A DNA stretch of 64,000 nt from Bradyrhizobium mercantei (GTDB lineage: Bacteria; Pseudomonadota; Alphaproteobacteria; Rhizobiales; Xanthobacteraceae), in NCBI RefSeq assembly GCF_001982635.1, contig NZ_MKFI01000006.1, positions 524,582 to 588,581 on the forward strand, given 5' to 3'. Below, piece after piece: positions 1 to 8,600 of this stretch (its first letter is position 1; every line of letters begins with the position of its first letter). A program made the translations under genes and the position numbers. The notes below the pieces were generated by a model that was not told the origin of the DNA, did not search any database, and worked only from the letters and a program-made list of their open reading frames with translations.

Positions 1-2123
1 TCGGCGAACACCAGGATCGGCTGCGACCCCTGGGACTGCACCTCGACGCCCGCCATCTGCACCAGCGGCATCAGCTGCTCGCGGTACTGCACCATGTAGC
101 GGCCGTTCGAGAGCTCGATCTTGTCGGTTGCGATCTCCTCCAGCCGGGTGACGAGGCCGAGCGGCACCGCCTTGGGCTGCGAGGAGCCGGCGCGGAACAC
201 CAACAGCGAGGTCAGCTGCTCGCCGCTCGCGGCGTGGGCTGAGGCATTGTCGTCGGCCATGTCATGGGCCGAGGAGCCGGAGGCGCCGAGTGCCTTGGCG
301 ATGCCGTTGGGGTCGATGATCATGATCACGGCGCCATCGCCCAAAATGGTGTTGCCGGAGAACATGTCGATGTGCCGCAGTTTTGTGGACATCGGCTTGA
401 CCACGATCTCCTCGGTGTGGAACACGCCGTCGACCACGATGCCGAAGGTCTGGCTGCCGACCTGCGTCACCACGATGAAGCCGTTCTCGGCGTCGCTGGT
501 GGTCGCGCCGTCGTCGATCTTCAGGAGCTTCTTGAGGTGGATCAGCGGCAGCAGCTTGTTGCGCAGGCGCAAGACCGCGGTGTCCTTGATCCGCTCGATG
601 CGGTGCTCGGAGTTGGCGCGGGCGCGCACCAGCTCGACCACCGAGAGCTGGGGAATCGCAAAGCGGTCGCCGCCGGCTTCCACGATCAGCGCCGAGACAA
701 TCGCCAGGGTCAGCGGGATCTTGATGGTGACACTGGCGCCCTCGCCGGCCACGCTCTTGATGTCGATGGTGCCGCCGATCTGGTCGATATTGGTGCGCAC
801 CACGTCCATGCCGACGCCGCGGCCGGACACCGAGGTGACTTGCGCGGCGGTCGAGAAGCCCGGCGCGAAGATGAACTTGTGGATCTGGGCTTCGGTCATC
901 TTCTCCAGCTCGGCCTCGGTGACGAGGCCGTTCTGGAGCGCCTTGGCCTTGATCCGCTCGGTGTTGAGCCCGCGGCCATTGTCGGCGATGCAGATGATGA
1001 TGTGGCCGCCTTCGTGATAGGCACTCAAGCGGATGGTGCCCTGCTCGGGCTTGCCGGCGGCAACGCGCTCGGCGGTGGTCTCGAGACCATGATCGGCGGA
1101 GTTGCGCACCATGTGCGTCAACGGATCCTTGATCAAATCGAGCACCTGGCGGTCGAGCTCGGTGTCGGCGCCGTGCATCTCGAGTTCGATCTGCTTGCCG
1201 AGTTCGCCGGAGAGGTCGCGGACGATGCGCGGCAGCTTCTGCCAGGCATTGCCGATCGGCTGCATCCGCGTCTTCATGACGCCTTCCTGCAGCTCGGCGG
1301 TGACGTTGGAGAGCCGCTGCAACGGCACCTTGAACTCGGTGTCCTCGTTGCGGCGTGAGATCTCGAGCAGCTGGTTGCGGGTCAAGACCAGCTCGGAGAC
1401 CATGGTCATCAGGTGTTCGAGGGTGTCGACGTTGACCCGGATTGACTGGTTGGCGATCTTGTCGCCTTCCTGGACGTCTTCGGCGGCGGCCTTGCGGGCC
1501 GGCTTCTTCGCGGCTTCCGCCGGCTCGGCGGCGGGCGCTGCGGCGACGGGCTTGGCAACCGGCGCGGGCGCAGCGACTTCAATCTCGGTTTCGCGGAAGG
1601 CGCGCTCGAGCTCGTCGAGCGAGACCTCGCCCGGACGCAGCGGCCGCTCCAGCGTCTGCACCACCAGCGTGCCTTCGGTCATGTCAGCCTGCACGGACGG
1701 TGCTTCGACGACAGGCACGTCTTCTTCGGCAGCCGCCATCGCCGCCATGCCGTGCTCGACCATCGCCTCGAGCTGATCGATCAGGTCGCGGTCGTTGCCC
1801 TCGGGCTCGGCCTCGGTCGCCTCGAGCCCGCCCAGGATCTCCTTGATGCGGTCGATCGAGGACAGGATCAGCGTCACGGCTTCCGCCTTCACCGGCATGC
1901 CGTCGCGGAATTTGCCCATCAACGTCTCGCCGGCATGCGCCAGCGCTTCCAGCCGCGGCAGCCCGAGGAAGCCGCAGGTGCCCTTGATGGTGTGCACAAG
2001 CCGGAAAATGTTATCCAGGATCTTCGCGTTGTTCGGATCCTGCTCGAACTGCACCAGCTGGTTGTCGACCGTATCCAGGCTCTCGCTGCTCTCCGTCAGG
2101 AACTCGCGCAACAGATCGTCCAT
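1..2123 (-). CDS. cheA: Chemotaxis histidine kinase CheA (3' end cut by window edge)
   Basis: Cytoplasmic kinase that autophosphorylates in response to chemoreceptors and passes phosphate to CheY/CheB. About 707 codons are visible from the ATG at 2123 and no stop is reached, so the C-terminus lies outside the window. An N-terminal HPt domain carries the phosphate-accepting His44 in VHTIKGTCGF. An acidic and Ala/Pro-rich linker (about residues 110-215) follows. The dimerisation and ATPase domains show the N box (HMVRNSADHGLE), DNGRGL and GRGVGMDVV. A CheW-like domain comes next, and the visible sequence then runs into what looks like a second C-terminal module, as in the long CheA of Bradyrhizobium. 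It lies downstream of flagellin on the same strand, but a strong terminator lies between them, so it probably has its own promoter. Confidence 0.96.
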   Translation of the reverse strand, partial: MDDLLREFLTESSESLDTVDNQLVQFEQDPNNAKILDNIFRLVHTIKGTCGFLGLPRLEALAHAGETLMGKFRDGMPVKAEAVTLILSSIDRIKEILGGLEATEAEPEGNDRDLIDQLEAMVEHGMAAMAAAEEDVPVVEAPSVQADMTEGTLVVQTLERPLRPGEVSLDELERAFRETEIEVAAPAPVAKPVAAAPAAEPAEAAKKPARKAAAEDVQEGDKIANQSIRVNVDTLEHLMTMVSELVLTRNQLLEISRRNEDTEFKVPLQRLSNVTAELQEGVMKTRMQPIGNAWQKLPRIVRDLSGELGKQIELEMHGADTELDRQVLDLIKDPLTHMVRNSADHGLETTAERVAAGKPEQGTIRLSAYHEGGHIIICIADNGRGLNTERIKAKALQNGLVTEAELEKMTEAQIHKFIFAPGFSTAAQVTSVSGRGVGMDVVRTNIDQIGGTIDIKSVAGEGASVTIKIPLTLAIVSALIVEAGGDRFAIPQLSVVELVRARANSEHRIERIKDTAVLRLRNKLLPLIHLKKLLKIDDGATTSDAENGFIVVTQVGSQTFGIVVDGVFHTEEIVVKPMSTKLRHIDMFSGNTILGDGAVIMIIDPNGIAKALGASGSSAHDMADDNASAHAASGEQLTSLLVFRAGSSQPKAVPLGLVTRLEEIATDKIELSNGRYMVQYREQLMPLVQMAGVEVQSQGSQPILVFA

Positions 2124-2512
2124 CGGAAAAGGCCCCCTCAAAGTGCTGCGGAACGGTCGCCTCGCATCGATAACCCCACCGGCTTCACGGCGACGTTAAT
2201 TTTGCCGTCCGTGCAAATACGGACGATGAACCACGTGAGGTTGACGATGCACCACGACGTCACGGCCGGTCTTGCACGGACAGGCCTTTACCACCCGGAC
2301 GGGAAAGAGCCCGTTCCACCGGTCATCGCAATTTGAATCAAATGAAATCGCGCAGCCGCTAAGCCGAGCGAAACGTTCGCGCCATGGCATCACGCCTGCA
2401 TCAAGGCCCGATCGCCCGTTGGTTGAGGTCGCGGAGCGGTTGATCGCACATAAAGCAAAGGCGGCGGAGTTTCCTCCGCCGCCTCGCTATTCGTTGTCTG
2501 TTGCGGCTACGC
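2124..2512. other. cheA-flagellin intergenic region
   Basis: The 389-base spacer holds the flagellin terminator at its right end. The rest should contain the cheA promoter, but I see no convincing sigma-70, sigma-28 or sigma-54 motif. The short open frames here are unconvincing. Confidence 0.5.
2448..2484 (-). terminator. Intrinsic terminator of the flagellin gene
   Basis: An 11-bp perfect GC-rich stem (2459-2469 with 2474-2484) encloses a 4-base loop. On the minus strand it is followed by a T-rich tail (TTTGCTTTA). It begins about 30 bases after the flagellin stop. Confidence 0.8.
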
Positions 2513-4033
2513 TTAGCGGAGCAGCTGCAGAACGCTCTGCTGCGACTGGTTGGCCAGGGCCAGCGCGGACACCGCGATCGACTGGCGGGTCGACAGCGCC
2601 TGGCTGTTGGCCGCTTCCTCGTTGGTGTCGGCCAGCGTCAGGTTGGACGAGCCGGTCTGCAGCACGTTGATCAGGTTCTTCGAGAAGTCCTGGCGGATCT
2701 GCACGATCGACAGGTTCGAACCGAGGGTCGAAGCCTGGGTGCGCAGCAGGCCGCTCGCCGAGTTGAGCGTCTTCAGCGTGGCGTTGGCCGAAGCGTTGTC
2801 GATGAAGTCCGTGCCGGCCACGAGCTTGGTGAGGTTGAGGCCGGAGGCGTCGAAGGTGACGCCCTGGATCTTCAGCGTCGAGGAGCCCGTCTCGTTGAAG
2901 GTCAGCTTGAGCTGGTCGCCATTGAGCAGGTTGATGCCGTTGTACGAGGCGTCCTGGGCGGTCGTGGTGATCTGGTCCAGGATGTTGTTGTACTGGTTGA
3001 CCAGGTTGGCGCGGTTGGCCAGCGCGGTCGGGTCCTGCACCGGAGCGCTGCCCGACAGGCCGTTGAACAGCTTGCCGGCGCCGGCCGCCGTGCCACCGAC
3101 CGTGCCGATGGTCGCCGAAGCGGCATCGTTGGTGGTGCTGATGGTGAGCGCACCACCCGCGCTGAGCGACGCCTGCAGGTTGTTGCCCGCAAGTGCGTTG
3201 TTCAGGTCGTTGAGCGACTTCACCTGGCCTGCGCCGGTGCCGAAGGTGATGTTGGTGGCGGTGCCGTTGCCGGTCGCGCCGATGGTCAGCGTGAGGCCGG
3301 TCAGCGGGCTGCCGGCGGCGGTGCCGTTGGCAGTCGCGGTAGCAGCCGCGAAGCCGAGCTGCGTCGCATCGCCGGAGCTGAAGGTGTCGATGGTGACGGC
3401 ATCCGAAGAGCCGGCGGTGTTGGTGCTGGTCACGACCAGGTCGCCGCTGCCGTTGAGCGTGGCGTTGACCTTGGCGCTGGTGCCGACCTGGGTGTTGATC
3501 GCGCTGGTGATCTGGGCCGCCGTGTAGGACGAACCCTTCGTCAGCGTGACGGTCTGGCTGTTGACCTTGAAGGTCAGGTCAGCCGCGGCGGCCGTCAGGT
3601 CGATCGTGGAAAGCGCAGACGTGCCGGTGACGGCGGCGTTGGTCGCAGCGGCGCTGCCGAGGATGTTGTCGGTGGTCGCGCCGGGGATCGCGGCGGTCGA
3701 GAACGACGACTTCGCGGAATAGCCGACCGCAGCCTGCAGGGCCTGGTTGGCGACCGACTTGGCGCTGTCAACGAGCTTCGAGAGCGAGGTGATGCCGGTG
3801 TTGGCGGCCTGCAGCACCTGCACGCCGTTGCCGATGCCATCGAGCAGGTTGTTGATGTCGCTGGCGCGGTTGTCGAGCGACTGCGCGGTGAAGAAGTTGG
3901 TCGGGTTGTCGAGAGCAGTGTTGACCTTCTTGCCGGTGGACAAGCGGTTCTGCGTGGTGGCGAGCAGGTCGGCCGTCGACTGCAGCGAAAGCAGATTCTG
4001 ACGGACCGATGCTGAAAGAACGATGCCGGACAT
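2513..4033 (-). CDS. fliC: Flagellin
   Basis: Structural subunit of the flagellar filament, exported by the flagellar type III apparatus. The 506-residue product has the conserved D0/D1 ends. The N-terminus starts MSGIVLSASVRQNLLSLQ, and the C-terminus has a heptad-rich helix ending in QQSVLQLLR. The central part (about residues 120-330) is rich in Thr/Ala/Gly/Ser and is the variable surface-exposed region. The start at 4033 is chosen over an upstream ATG (4102) because AGAAGGG sits 7 bases before it and flagellins begin at this motif. The length matches one of the Bradyrhizobium flagellin types, but I cannot say whether it serves the subpolar or the lateral filament. No other flagellar gene is in the window except cheA downstream. 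Confidence 0.95.
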   Translation of the reverse strand: MSGIVLSASVRQNLLSLQSTADLLATTQNRLSTGKKVNTALDNPTNFFTAQSLDNRASDINNLLDGIGNGVQVLQAANTGITSLSKLVDSAKSVANQALQAAVGYSAKSSFSTAAIPGATTDNILGSAAATNAAVTGTSALSTIDLTAAAADLTFKVNSQTVTLTKGSSYTAAQITSAINTQVGTSAKVNATLNGSGDLVVTSTNTAGSSDAVTIDTFSSGDATQLGFAAATATANGTAAGSPLTGLTLTIGATGNGTATNITFGTGAGQVKSLNDLNNALAGNNLQASLSAGGALTISTTNDAASATIGTVGGTAAGAGKLFNGLSGSAPVQDPTALANRANLVNQYNNILDQITTTAQDASYNGINLLNGDQLKLTFNETGSSTLKIQGVTFDASGLNLTKLVAGTDFIDNASANATLKTLNSASGLLRTQASTLGSNLSIVQIRQDFSKNLINVLQTGSSNLTLADTNEEAANSQALSTRQSIAVSALALANQSQQSVLQLLR

Positions 4034-4576
4034 ACTGATACCCTTCTGGATGAACACGATTGACGCGACGCCGTAAATTTCACACGGCGACCCACGCCAC
4101 ACTGGTCCGTCCGCGCTACCCGTTCGTTAAAGGGAGGCTCCGTACAAATACCCAGAACGGCTTTGCCGGTAATCCTGCCGCGGCCACGCGGAGCTCGGCT
4201 GAGCGGCGCGTGTCCGCCGCCGCATCAATATCGTGGCAGCGAATTTGTCCTCGCATTTGCGGAACTTGCCGCTGCCGGCCCGGTGCCTCGAAGGTTGCGG
4301 TCCCGATCACCACGATGCGCGGTTAGCCACCCGTTAGAGTTAATGGAAATCAATAAATGCGCGACAATGCCGCAACCTTGTTGTCCGCGATGCGCGCCGC
4401 GCGAATCGATCCCGATCACCACGCAGGCGATGCGATGCCGACCGTCTGCCTCCTAGAGGGTATAAGGTTCGCACTACAACCCTTGTGCAATTGGACAGGC
4501 AAGCTATGTTCGCACTCCACACGCCAAGAGTAGGTGATGCGAGACCATAGTGCTCCCGCCCTCGGCAGGAGCTCCA
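4034..4576. other. Divergent intergenic region between flagellin and a Crp/Fnr gene
   Basis: This 543-base region separates two divergent genes and must hold both promoters. I see no complete gene in it. Several short open frames overlap each other on both strands and lack ribosome binding sites. Confidence 0.5.
4483..4510 (+). promoter_or_regulatory. Possible sigma-70 promoter of the first Crp/Fnr gene
   Basis: TTGTGC (4483-4488) and TATGTT (4505-4510) are separated by 16 bases, about 70 bases upstream of the chosen start codon. Both boxes are imperfect, so this is only a candidate. Confidence 0.3.
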
Positions 4577-5287
4577 ATGTCCGCGCTATCGCGCCCGCCC
4601 AATCGTTTGTTGCAAGCACTCCCCTCCACGGAATACGCGCAACTTCATCCCCTTCTTGAAACCGTCGACCTGACCAAGGATACGGTGCTCGCCGATGCCG
4701 GCGCTCCGGTGCAGCGGGTCTATTTCCCGCACAGCGGCGTGGTCTCGATGATGGTCAATCTGTCCGACGGGCAATCTGTCGAGATTGCAACCGTCGGTCG
4801 CGACGGCATCGTGGGCGCGTCCGCCGCCCTGCACGAGCGACCGCTGCTTGCCGACGCGATCGTCGTGGTTCCGGGCATGGCCTCGATGGTGCGGGCGGAG
4901 GATTTCCGCGAGGCCACAAACCGCAGCGCGGATTTCCGGACCCTGGTTGCACTCTATGAGCAGGCGCTGATGGCGCAGACGCAACAGTCCGTTGCCTGCA
5001 ACGTTTCCCATCCGGTGGAGGCTCGGCTGTCCCGCTGGCTGCTGCGGGCCCGCGATTTGTGCGGCAGCGAGGCATTGCCGCTGACCCAGGAGATGCTGGC
5101 GCAGATGATCGGCGTCCGGCGCAACGCGGTTTCGATCGTCGCGCACGGATTTCAGCAGGCCGGCATCCTGCGCTACAGCCGCGGCCATATCGAGATCACC
5201 GATATCGACGGCCTGCGGAAGGCGGCGTGTGAATGCTATGCGACGGTCAAGGCGCACGCCGAACAATTGATCGGGCCGGAAGATTGA
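4577..5287 (+). CDS. Crp/Fnr family transcriptional regulator (paralog 1)
   Basis: Probable cytoplasmic DNA-binding regulator of 236 residues. It has an N-terminal cyclic-nucleotide-binding-type jelly roll (about residues 25-140, with VYFPHSGVVSMMV and VEIATVGRDGIVG) and a C-terminal Crp-type winged helix-turn-helix (about 155-215, with TQEMLAQMIGVRRNAVS). There is no N-terminal cysteine cluster, so an Fnr-like iron-sulfur sensor is not supported. The ligand is unknown. The start at 4577 is preferred over the upstream frame because AGGAG lies 6 bases before it. The neighbour at 5469 is a clear paralog: both end with a near-identical RGHIEIT..DGL.K.ACECYATVKA segment, which indicates tandem duplication. 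Regulators of this group are abundant in Bradyrhizobium and mostly uncharacterised. Confidence 0.9.
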   Translation: MSALSRPPNRLLQALPSTEYAQLHPLLETVDLTKDTVLADAGAPVQRVYFPHSGVVSMMVNLSDGQSVEIATVGRDGIVGASAALHERPLLADAIVVVPGMASMVRAEDFREATNRSADFRTLVALYEQALMAQTQQSVACNVSHPVEARLSRWLLRARDLCGSEALPLTQEMLAQMIGVRRNAVSIVAHGFQQAGILRYSRGHIEITDIDGLRKAACECYATVKAHAEQLIGPED

Positions 5288-5345
5288 TGGGCGTAACCCG
5301 CTGCAATTGCGAATAACGCGACGCTGCGGCGATCAGCCCATTCCT

Positions 5346-5384
5346 ATTGGAACCAAGACGTGTTTCCATTGGAACCGGGACGTG
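5346..5384 (+). repeat. Two direct repeats of 17 bp with 22-bp period
   Basis: ATTGGAACC-RR-GACGTG occurs at 5346-5362 and again at 5368-5384, differing only at two bases. The 22-bp period is about two helical turns. It lies between the two Crp/Fnr paralogs and upstream of the second, so it may be an operator pair or a duplicated promoter element. Confidence 0.7.
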
Positions 5385-5396
5385 CCAGAATAAGTT
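5371..5396 (+). promoter_or_regulatory. Candidate EcfG-type (general stress) promoter
   Basis: GGAAC at 5371-5375 is followed 17 bases later by AGTT (5393-5396). The alphaproteobacterial EcfG consensus is GGAAC, 16-17 bases, CGTT, so the first base of the -10 element differs. The -35 element is the second copy of the direct repeat. It would drive the second Crp/Fnr gene with a leader of roughly 65 bases. Confidence 0.4.
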
Positions 5397-5468
5397 GCAA
5401 GGACGTCCAGCTGCACGCGTCAGCCCTGATGCCCAGAGACAAGCTTTGCCGGGAGGCAGGAGGTTGCT

Positions 5469-6188
5469 TTGGATACGGTTCCGCGATCACCCAACGGATT
5501 CCTGTCGTCGCTCTCGGCGAGTGATTTTGAGTTGATCCGTCCGCACTTGCGGACGGTCGACCTCACCGCCGATTCGGTCCTGATCGAGACCGACGAGATG
5601 CTCAAGCGGACATACATGCCGCACAAGGGCGTGATCTCGCTGGTGGTCAAGCTGGCAAGAGGCGAGCGTGTGCAGGTCGCCATGGTCGGGCGCGACAGCA
5701 TTTATGGCGCCTTTGCCCCGCTGGTCGAAGGGCCGGTCTTGAACAACGCCACGGTGCTGGTGCCCGGTCTCGCCTCGACGGTCGAACTCGAGCCGTTGCG
5801 CGCGGCGGCCGGGCAGAGCCCGACCCTGCGCGCGAGATTGATCCGGCATGGGCTCGCCGTTTACGCCCAGATCCAGCAGACCGCCGGCTGCAACGCCGCC
5901 CACACCGTGGAATCGCGGCTGGCGCGATGCCTGCTGCACACGCGCGATCTCTCCGGCAGCAACAAGATCGTCCTGACGCAGGAGGCGATGGCGCAGATGA
6001 TCGGCGCGCGCCGCAACAGCGTGTCGCTGGTCGCGCATACCTTGCAACAGGCCAATTTCATCCATTACAGCCGCGGCCATATCGAGATCACCAACGCCGA
6101 TGGGCTGATCAAGACCGCGTGCGAATGCTATGCGACGGTCAAGGCGCAGTATGCGGGGCTCTTGAGTTGCCAGGAGGTCGGGGACTGA
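5469..6188 (+). CDS. Crp/Fnr family transcriptional regulator (paralog 2), TTG start
   Basis: Second regulator of the pair, 239 residues, with the same layout as its neighbour. The cyclic-nucleotide-binding-type beta-barrel spans about residues 20-135 (TYMPHKGVISLVV, VQVAMVGRDSIYG). The Crp-type HTH spans about 155-210 (TQEAMAQMIGARRNSVS), followed by the shared RGHIEIT...ACECYATVKA tail. The start is a TTG at 5469, preceded by a full AGGAGG at 5 bases, and no in-frame ATG offers a better site. The 181-base gap from the first paralog holds a direct repeat and a possible EcfG-type promoter, so it may be transcribed separately and respond to stress. No sensor cysteines are obvious and the ligand is unknown. 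Confidence 0.9.
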   Translation: MDTVPRSPNGFLSSLSASDFELIRPHLRTVDLTADSVLIETDEMLKRTYMPHKGVISLVVKLARGERVQVAMVGRDSIYGAFAPLVEGPVLNNATVLVPGLASTVELEPLRAAAGQSPTLRARLIRHGLAVYAQIQQTAGCNAAHTVESRLARCLLHTRDLSGSNKIVLTQEAMAQMIGARRNSVSLVAHTLQQANFIHYSRGHIEITNADGLIKTACECYATVKAQYAGLLSCQEVGD

Positions 6189-6360
6189 CCGTCTCCGGAT
6201 CTCTTGCGGGAGCACGATCTTCGCGCCAGCGCTTACGTTTGTCGCGAGCGGAAACCGGTGTCCACGTCTCCGGTTCTCCGAGCCGTACTTCTACGGCGTG
6301 CGATTTTCACCGTCGGATAACGCTGCCCCCTCACATTTGCGTGGACGCACGGGGGGGCCG

Positions 6361-6609
6361 ATGTTCACGTACCAGACGACCGACCGGAAAGAAGCCCGGC
6401 GCTTCCGCATGGCCCAGTTCAACGGCCGAACGGCCACGGTCCGGTCGGCCGGCGCGATCGTCACGGGGCGCGTGCGCGCGATTGTCGAAAACAAGTCCGG
6501 CGCGACGGCGGCGTGGGTGGTCACGATCGTTCCGGATGAGCCGAAGACGGCGGCGCCGGCCGCGCGCCTCGCGCCGCGCCTGTGCTTCGCCACGAAAGAC
6601 GATTTCTGA
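6361..6609 (+). CDS. Hypothetical small basic protein
   Basis: An 82-residue protein starting MFTYQTTDRKEARRFRMAQF, rich in Arg/Ala/Val, with alternating hydrophobic residues (TATVRSAGAIVTGRVRAIV, AAWVVTIVP) that suggest a small beta-sheet domain. I do not recognise the family. The start at 6361 is chosen over an upstream GTG (6298) because a run of G residues sits just before the ATG. It ends 30 bases before the convergent LuxR-type gene. An opposite-strand frame of similar size exists but has no plausible start region. Moderate confidence that it is expressed. Confidence 0.5.
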   Translation: MFTYQTTDRKEARRFRMAQFNGRTATVRSAGAIVTGRVRAIVENKSGATAAWVVTIVPDEPKTAAPAARLAPRLCFATKDDF

Positions 6610-6638
6610 GACCGGGCTCTCGCGGACCGGGTCCTGGC

Positions 6639-7247
6639 TCAGGCGGAATGCAGCAAGGCCTTGCGGACGAGATCGGCGGTGTTGCGCGCGCCAAGCTTGC
6701 GCATCGCCTCGGCGCGATGGCTCTCGAACGTGCGCGGGCTGATGTTCATCCGCAGCGCGCCCTGCTTGTTGGAATAGCCGTCGCTGATCAGGCTGAGCAC
6801 TTCACGCTCCCGCTTGGTCAACGGCTTGCGGCCGGCTTCCGGCGCGAACATGATTTCAGGCGAACGGGGGCCGGCCTGCTTGTCGTCGCCCGCCGGCTTG
6901 AGATCGGCGGCCGGGACGGCATTCGGATAGAAATCGGAAATCTGCTTGAGCATCGCGGACACCCGCTCGGTCTGCTCGAGCGCGTTCTCGATCACCTGCC
7001 GGAGATAGACGCCGTTGCCGGGCGCGTGCGCGAACTGCTGGCTGTGCTGTTTGAGCTCGTTCATATAGAGCAGCAGCGCCGTCACCGGCCCATTGAACTG
7101 GCGCACGATCGCGGCGCCGGCGTCGGCGGGCGCCTGTGGCCGCGGCGCGGCGGTGCCCTGAAGCTCAAGCGGCTGCGGCTCGAGCGGCGCGGTTCCACCC
7201 ATCCATGCCGGAAGGCGCGCCTCGGCTCGATTGTCATGTTGCGTCAT
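6639..7247 (-). CDS. LuxR-type transcriptional regulator
   Basis: A 202-residue protein with a Pro/Ala-rich N-terminus and a helical middle region (about residues 45-100, FNGPVTALLLYMNELKQHSQ...). The C-terminal LuxR/GerE helix-turn-helix is at about 140-200 (KPLTKREREVLSLISDGYSN, MNISPRTFESHRAEAMRKLG). There is no receiver domain with a phospho-accepting Asp, and the middle helical region resembles a dimerisation domain of a histidine kinase without its phospho-His. It is therefore an orphan output-type regulator whose signal is unknown. It stands alone between spacers and is convergent with the small hypothetical gene at 6361. Confidence 0.85.
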   Translation of the reverse strand: MTQHDNRAEARLPAWMGGTAPLEPQPLELQGTAAPRPQAPADAGAAIVRQFNGPVTALLLYMNELKQHSQQFAHAPGNGVYLRQVIENALEQTERVSAMLKQISDFYPNAVPAADLKPAGDDKQAGPRSPEIMFAPEAGRKPLTKREREVLSLISDGYSNKQGALRMNISPRTFESHRAEAMRKLGARNTADLVRKALLHSA

Positions 7248-7800
7248 AAGTATGGTTTACCAAAGGTGAACTTGTGGCCGCGTTAACGCGGGACTCCGTA
7301 AAACTACGGGTGACGCAACTGTGACCTTGGGCCCCGACCTGCCAAGCAGGCGCAGATTACCGCTGATTTGGCAACGAATCTCGCATATTTGAGTCGAATT
7401 ACAGTATTCTTACGGGACGGCCGGATGGCTTCGCCCCGCCGTACCCGCAGGTGAATCCTTACCGTCGCCGGCTCTTCGGGACGGCCCTCGCGGCCCCCTC
7501 CCGGGTTCAAAACAACCGGATGCACGCCGCCCCCCGTCGTCATCAAGGGGGCCGGAGCCGAAGGAATTTCTGCAGGAACCGCCCCGAAAGTACGAACCTG
7601 AACCACCAATACGCCATTCGCCGGGTCGTCATCGATCATCCCTCTGGGCATGGGGATGGCACGGCATACCGCGCGCCGGAGCGCACGCATATGAGACGGT
7701 TCACATCGGCCGAGAGCGTCAGGTCAGGCGAATGTCAATTTACAGCCCTGGCACGCGCCGCGATGATCGCCGCCTCTCGGCCAACAAGAAGGGTGCGACA
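7248..7800. other. Long intergenic region, no gene seen
   Basis: 553 bases between divergently transcribed genes. The only sizeable frame (7304-7690, minus) has biased basic/Pro-rich composition and no ribosome binding site. It is not accepted. No repeat, RNA gene or clear promoter was recognised. Confidence 0.4.
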
Positions 7801-8232
7801 ATGAAGCGAGGGCGAAACGGGCGGAATCGATCCTGGATGACGATGGCGGCGCTCGCCGCAGTACTGCTGTCCAGCGCCGGCGCGCAGGCACAGACCCCGC
7901 CGACCAGCAATGCCGCACCGACACAAGACAACGCGATCATGGTCACGATCTTCTTCAAGCACGATCAATCGCGTCCGCTCAGCGAGCTCAATGCGCAGCT
8001 CGAGCGGCAAGGCTTCTACAAGGCGTTTCCACCCGAAGGCGTTGAGGTCGTCAGTTGGTACGTGATGATGGGTGTCGGCCAGGTGGTGACCCTGCGGCTG
8101 CCGGCCTCGCGGCTTCGCGAGGTCAACCGCGTCATCGAGAACAGCGCCTGGGGCGCTTACCATACCGAGTTCTATCCGACCTACGACTACAAGGCGGTCG
8201 GGATCGGCAATCATGAGAAAGCAAAGCAATAG
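7801..8232 (+). CDS. Hypothetical exported protein
   Basis: A 143-residue protein with an N-terminal signal peptide: a basic start MKRGRNGRNRSW, a hydrophobic core AALAAVLLSSAG and a probable signal peptidase I cut after AQA. The mature part is about 113 residues. It contains IMVTIFFKHDQSRPLSEL, GFYKAFPPEGVEVVSWYVMM and VVTLRLPASRLREVNRVIE, and resembles a small alpha/beta (ferredoxin-like) fold seen in hypothetical rhizobial periplasmic proteins. The function is unknown. The start is the ATG at 7801; an in-frame upstream start would destroy the signal peptide. It stands alone. Confidence 0.8.
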   Translation: MKRGRNGRNRSWMTMAALAAVLLSSAGAQAQTPPTSNAAPTQDNAIMVTIFFKHDQSRPLSELNAQLERQGFYKAFPPEGVEVVSWYVMMGVGQVVTLRLPASRLREVNRVIENSAWGAYHTEFYPTYDYKAVGIGNHEKAKQ

Positions 8233-8321
8233 CCGCCGATGGGAACAGCAGGACTTGCGGCCGCGCGCTTGACTTGCCGGTTCTGGTGAGAACCGGCTCG
8301 CGATCGCGACCTATCGACCGC

Positions 8322-8504
8322 CTAGGCGTGAGCCCGCGAGCGCTGGCTCAGCCGCTTGGCCAGGATCCGCAAATCCTCGGCGCGCCCGCTGCAAAGCAGG
8401 CGGCTGAATTCGTCGGGATCGATGGAGGCAGGCGGATAATAGGCTGAACTGCGTGCGACGCGGCGTAGCCAGGTCAATCGGAAGAGACGCTTGAGCATCT
8501 TCAT
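8322..8504 (-). CDS. Hypothetical small protein
   Basis: A 60-residue basic protein (MKMLKRLFRLTWLRRVARSS..., ending in RAEDLRILAKRLSQRSRAHA). The first 20 residues could form an amphipathic or membrane-associated helix. The ribosome binding site is weak (GGGG about 10 bases upstream). I do not recognise it. It is not part of an obvious operon. Confidence 0.4.
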   Translation of the reverse strand: MKMLKRLFRLTWLRRVARSSAYYPPASIDPDEFSRLLCSGRAEDLRILAKRLSQRSRAHA

Positions 8505-8600
8505 GGTTGTTAGCCCCGATGAGCGTCTTTGTTAAATCACCGTAATGAAATTGGTTCCGTCCCTTGTGGTCGCGCCGCGCAGAATTTGGTTCAACGCCAA

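Noticed and set aside
264..1776. Long plus-strand frames opposite cheA
   Set aside because: They mirror a strongly supported CheA reading frame with all kinase motifs.
2501..4015. Large plus-strand frame opposite flagellin
   Set aside because: Composition is Arg/Gly/Val-rich and it mirrors the flagellin codons; there is no ribosome binding site.
7304..7690. 128-codon minus-strand frame in the 7.2-7.8 kb spacer
   Set aside because: Basic, proline-rich composition, no ribosome binding site and no family resemblance.
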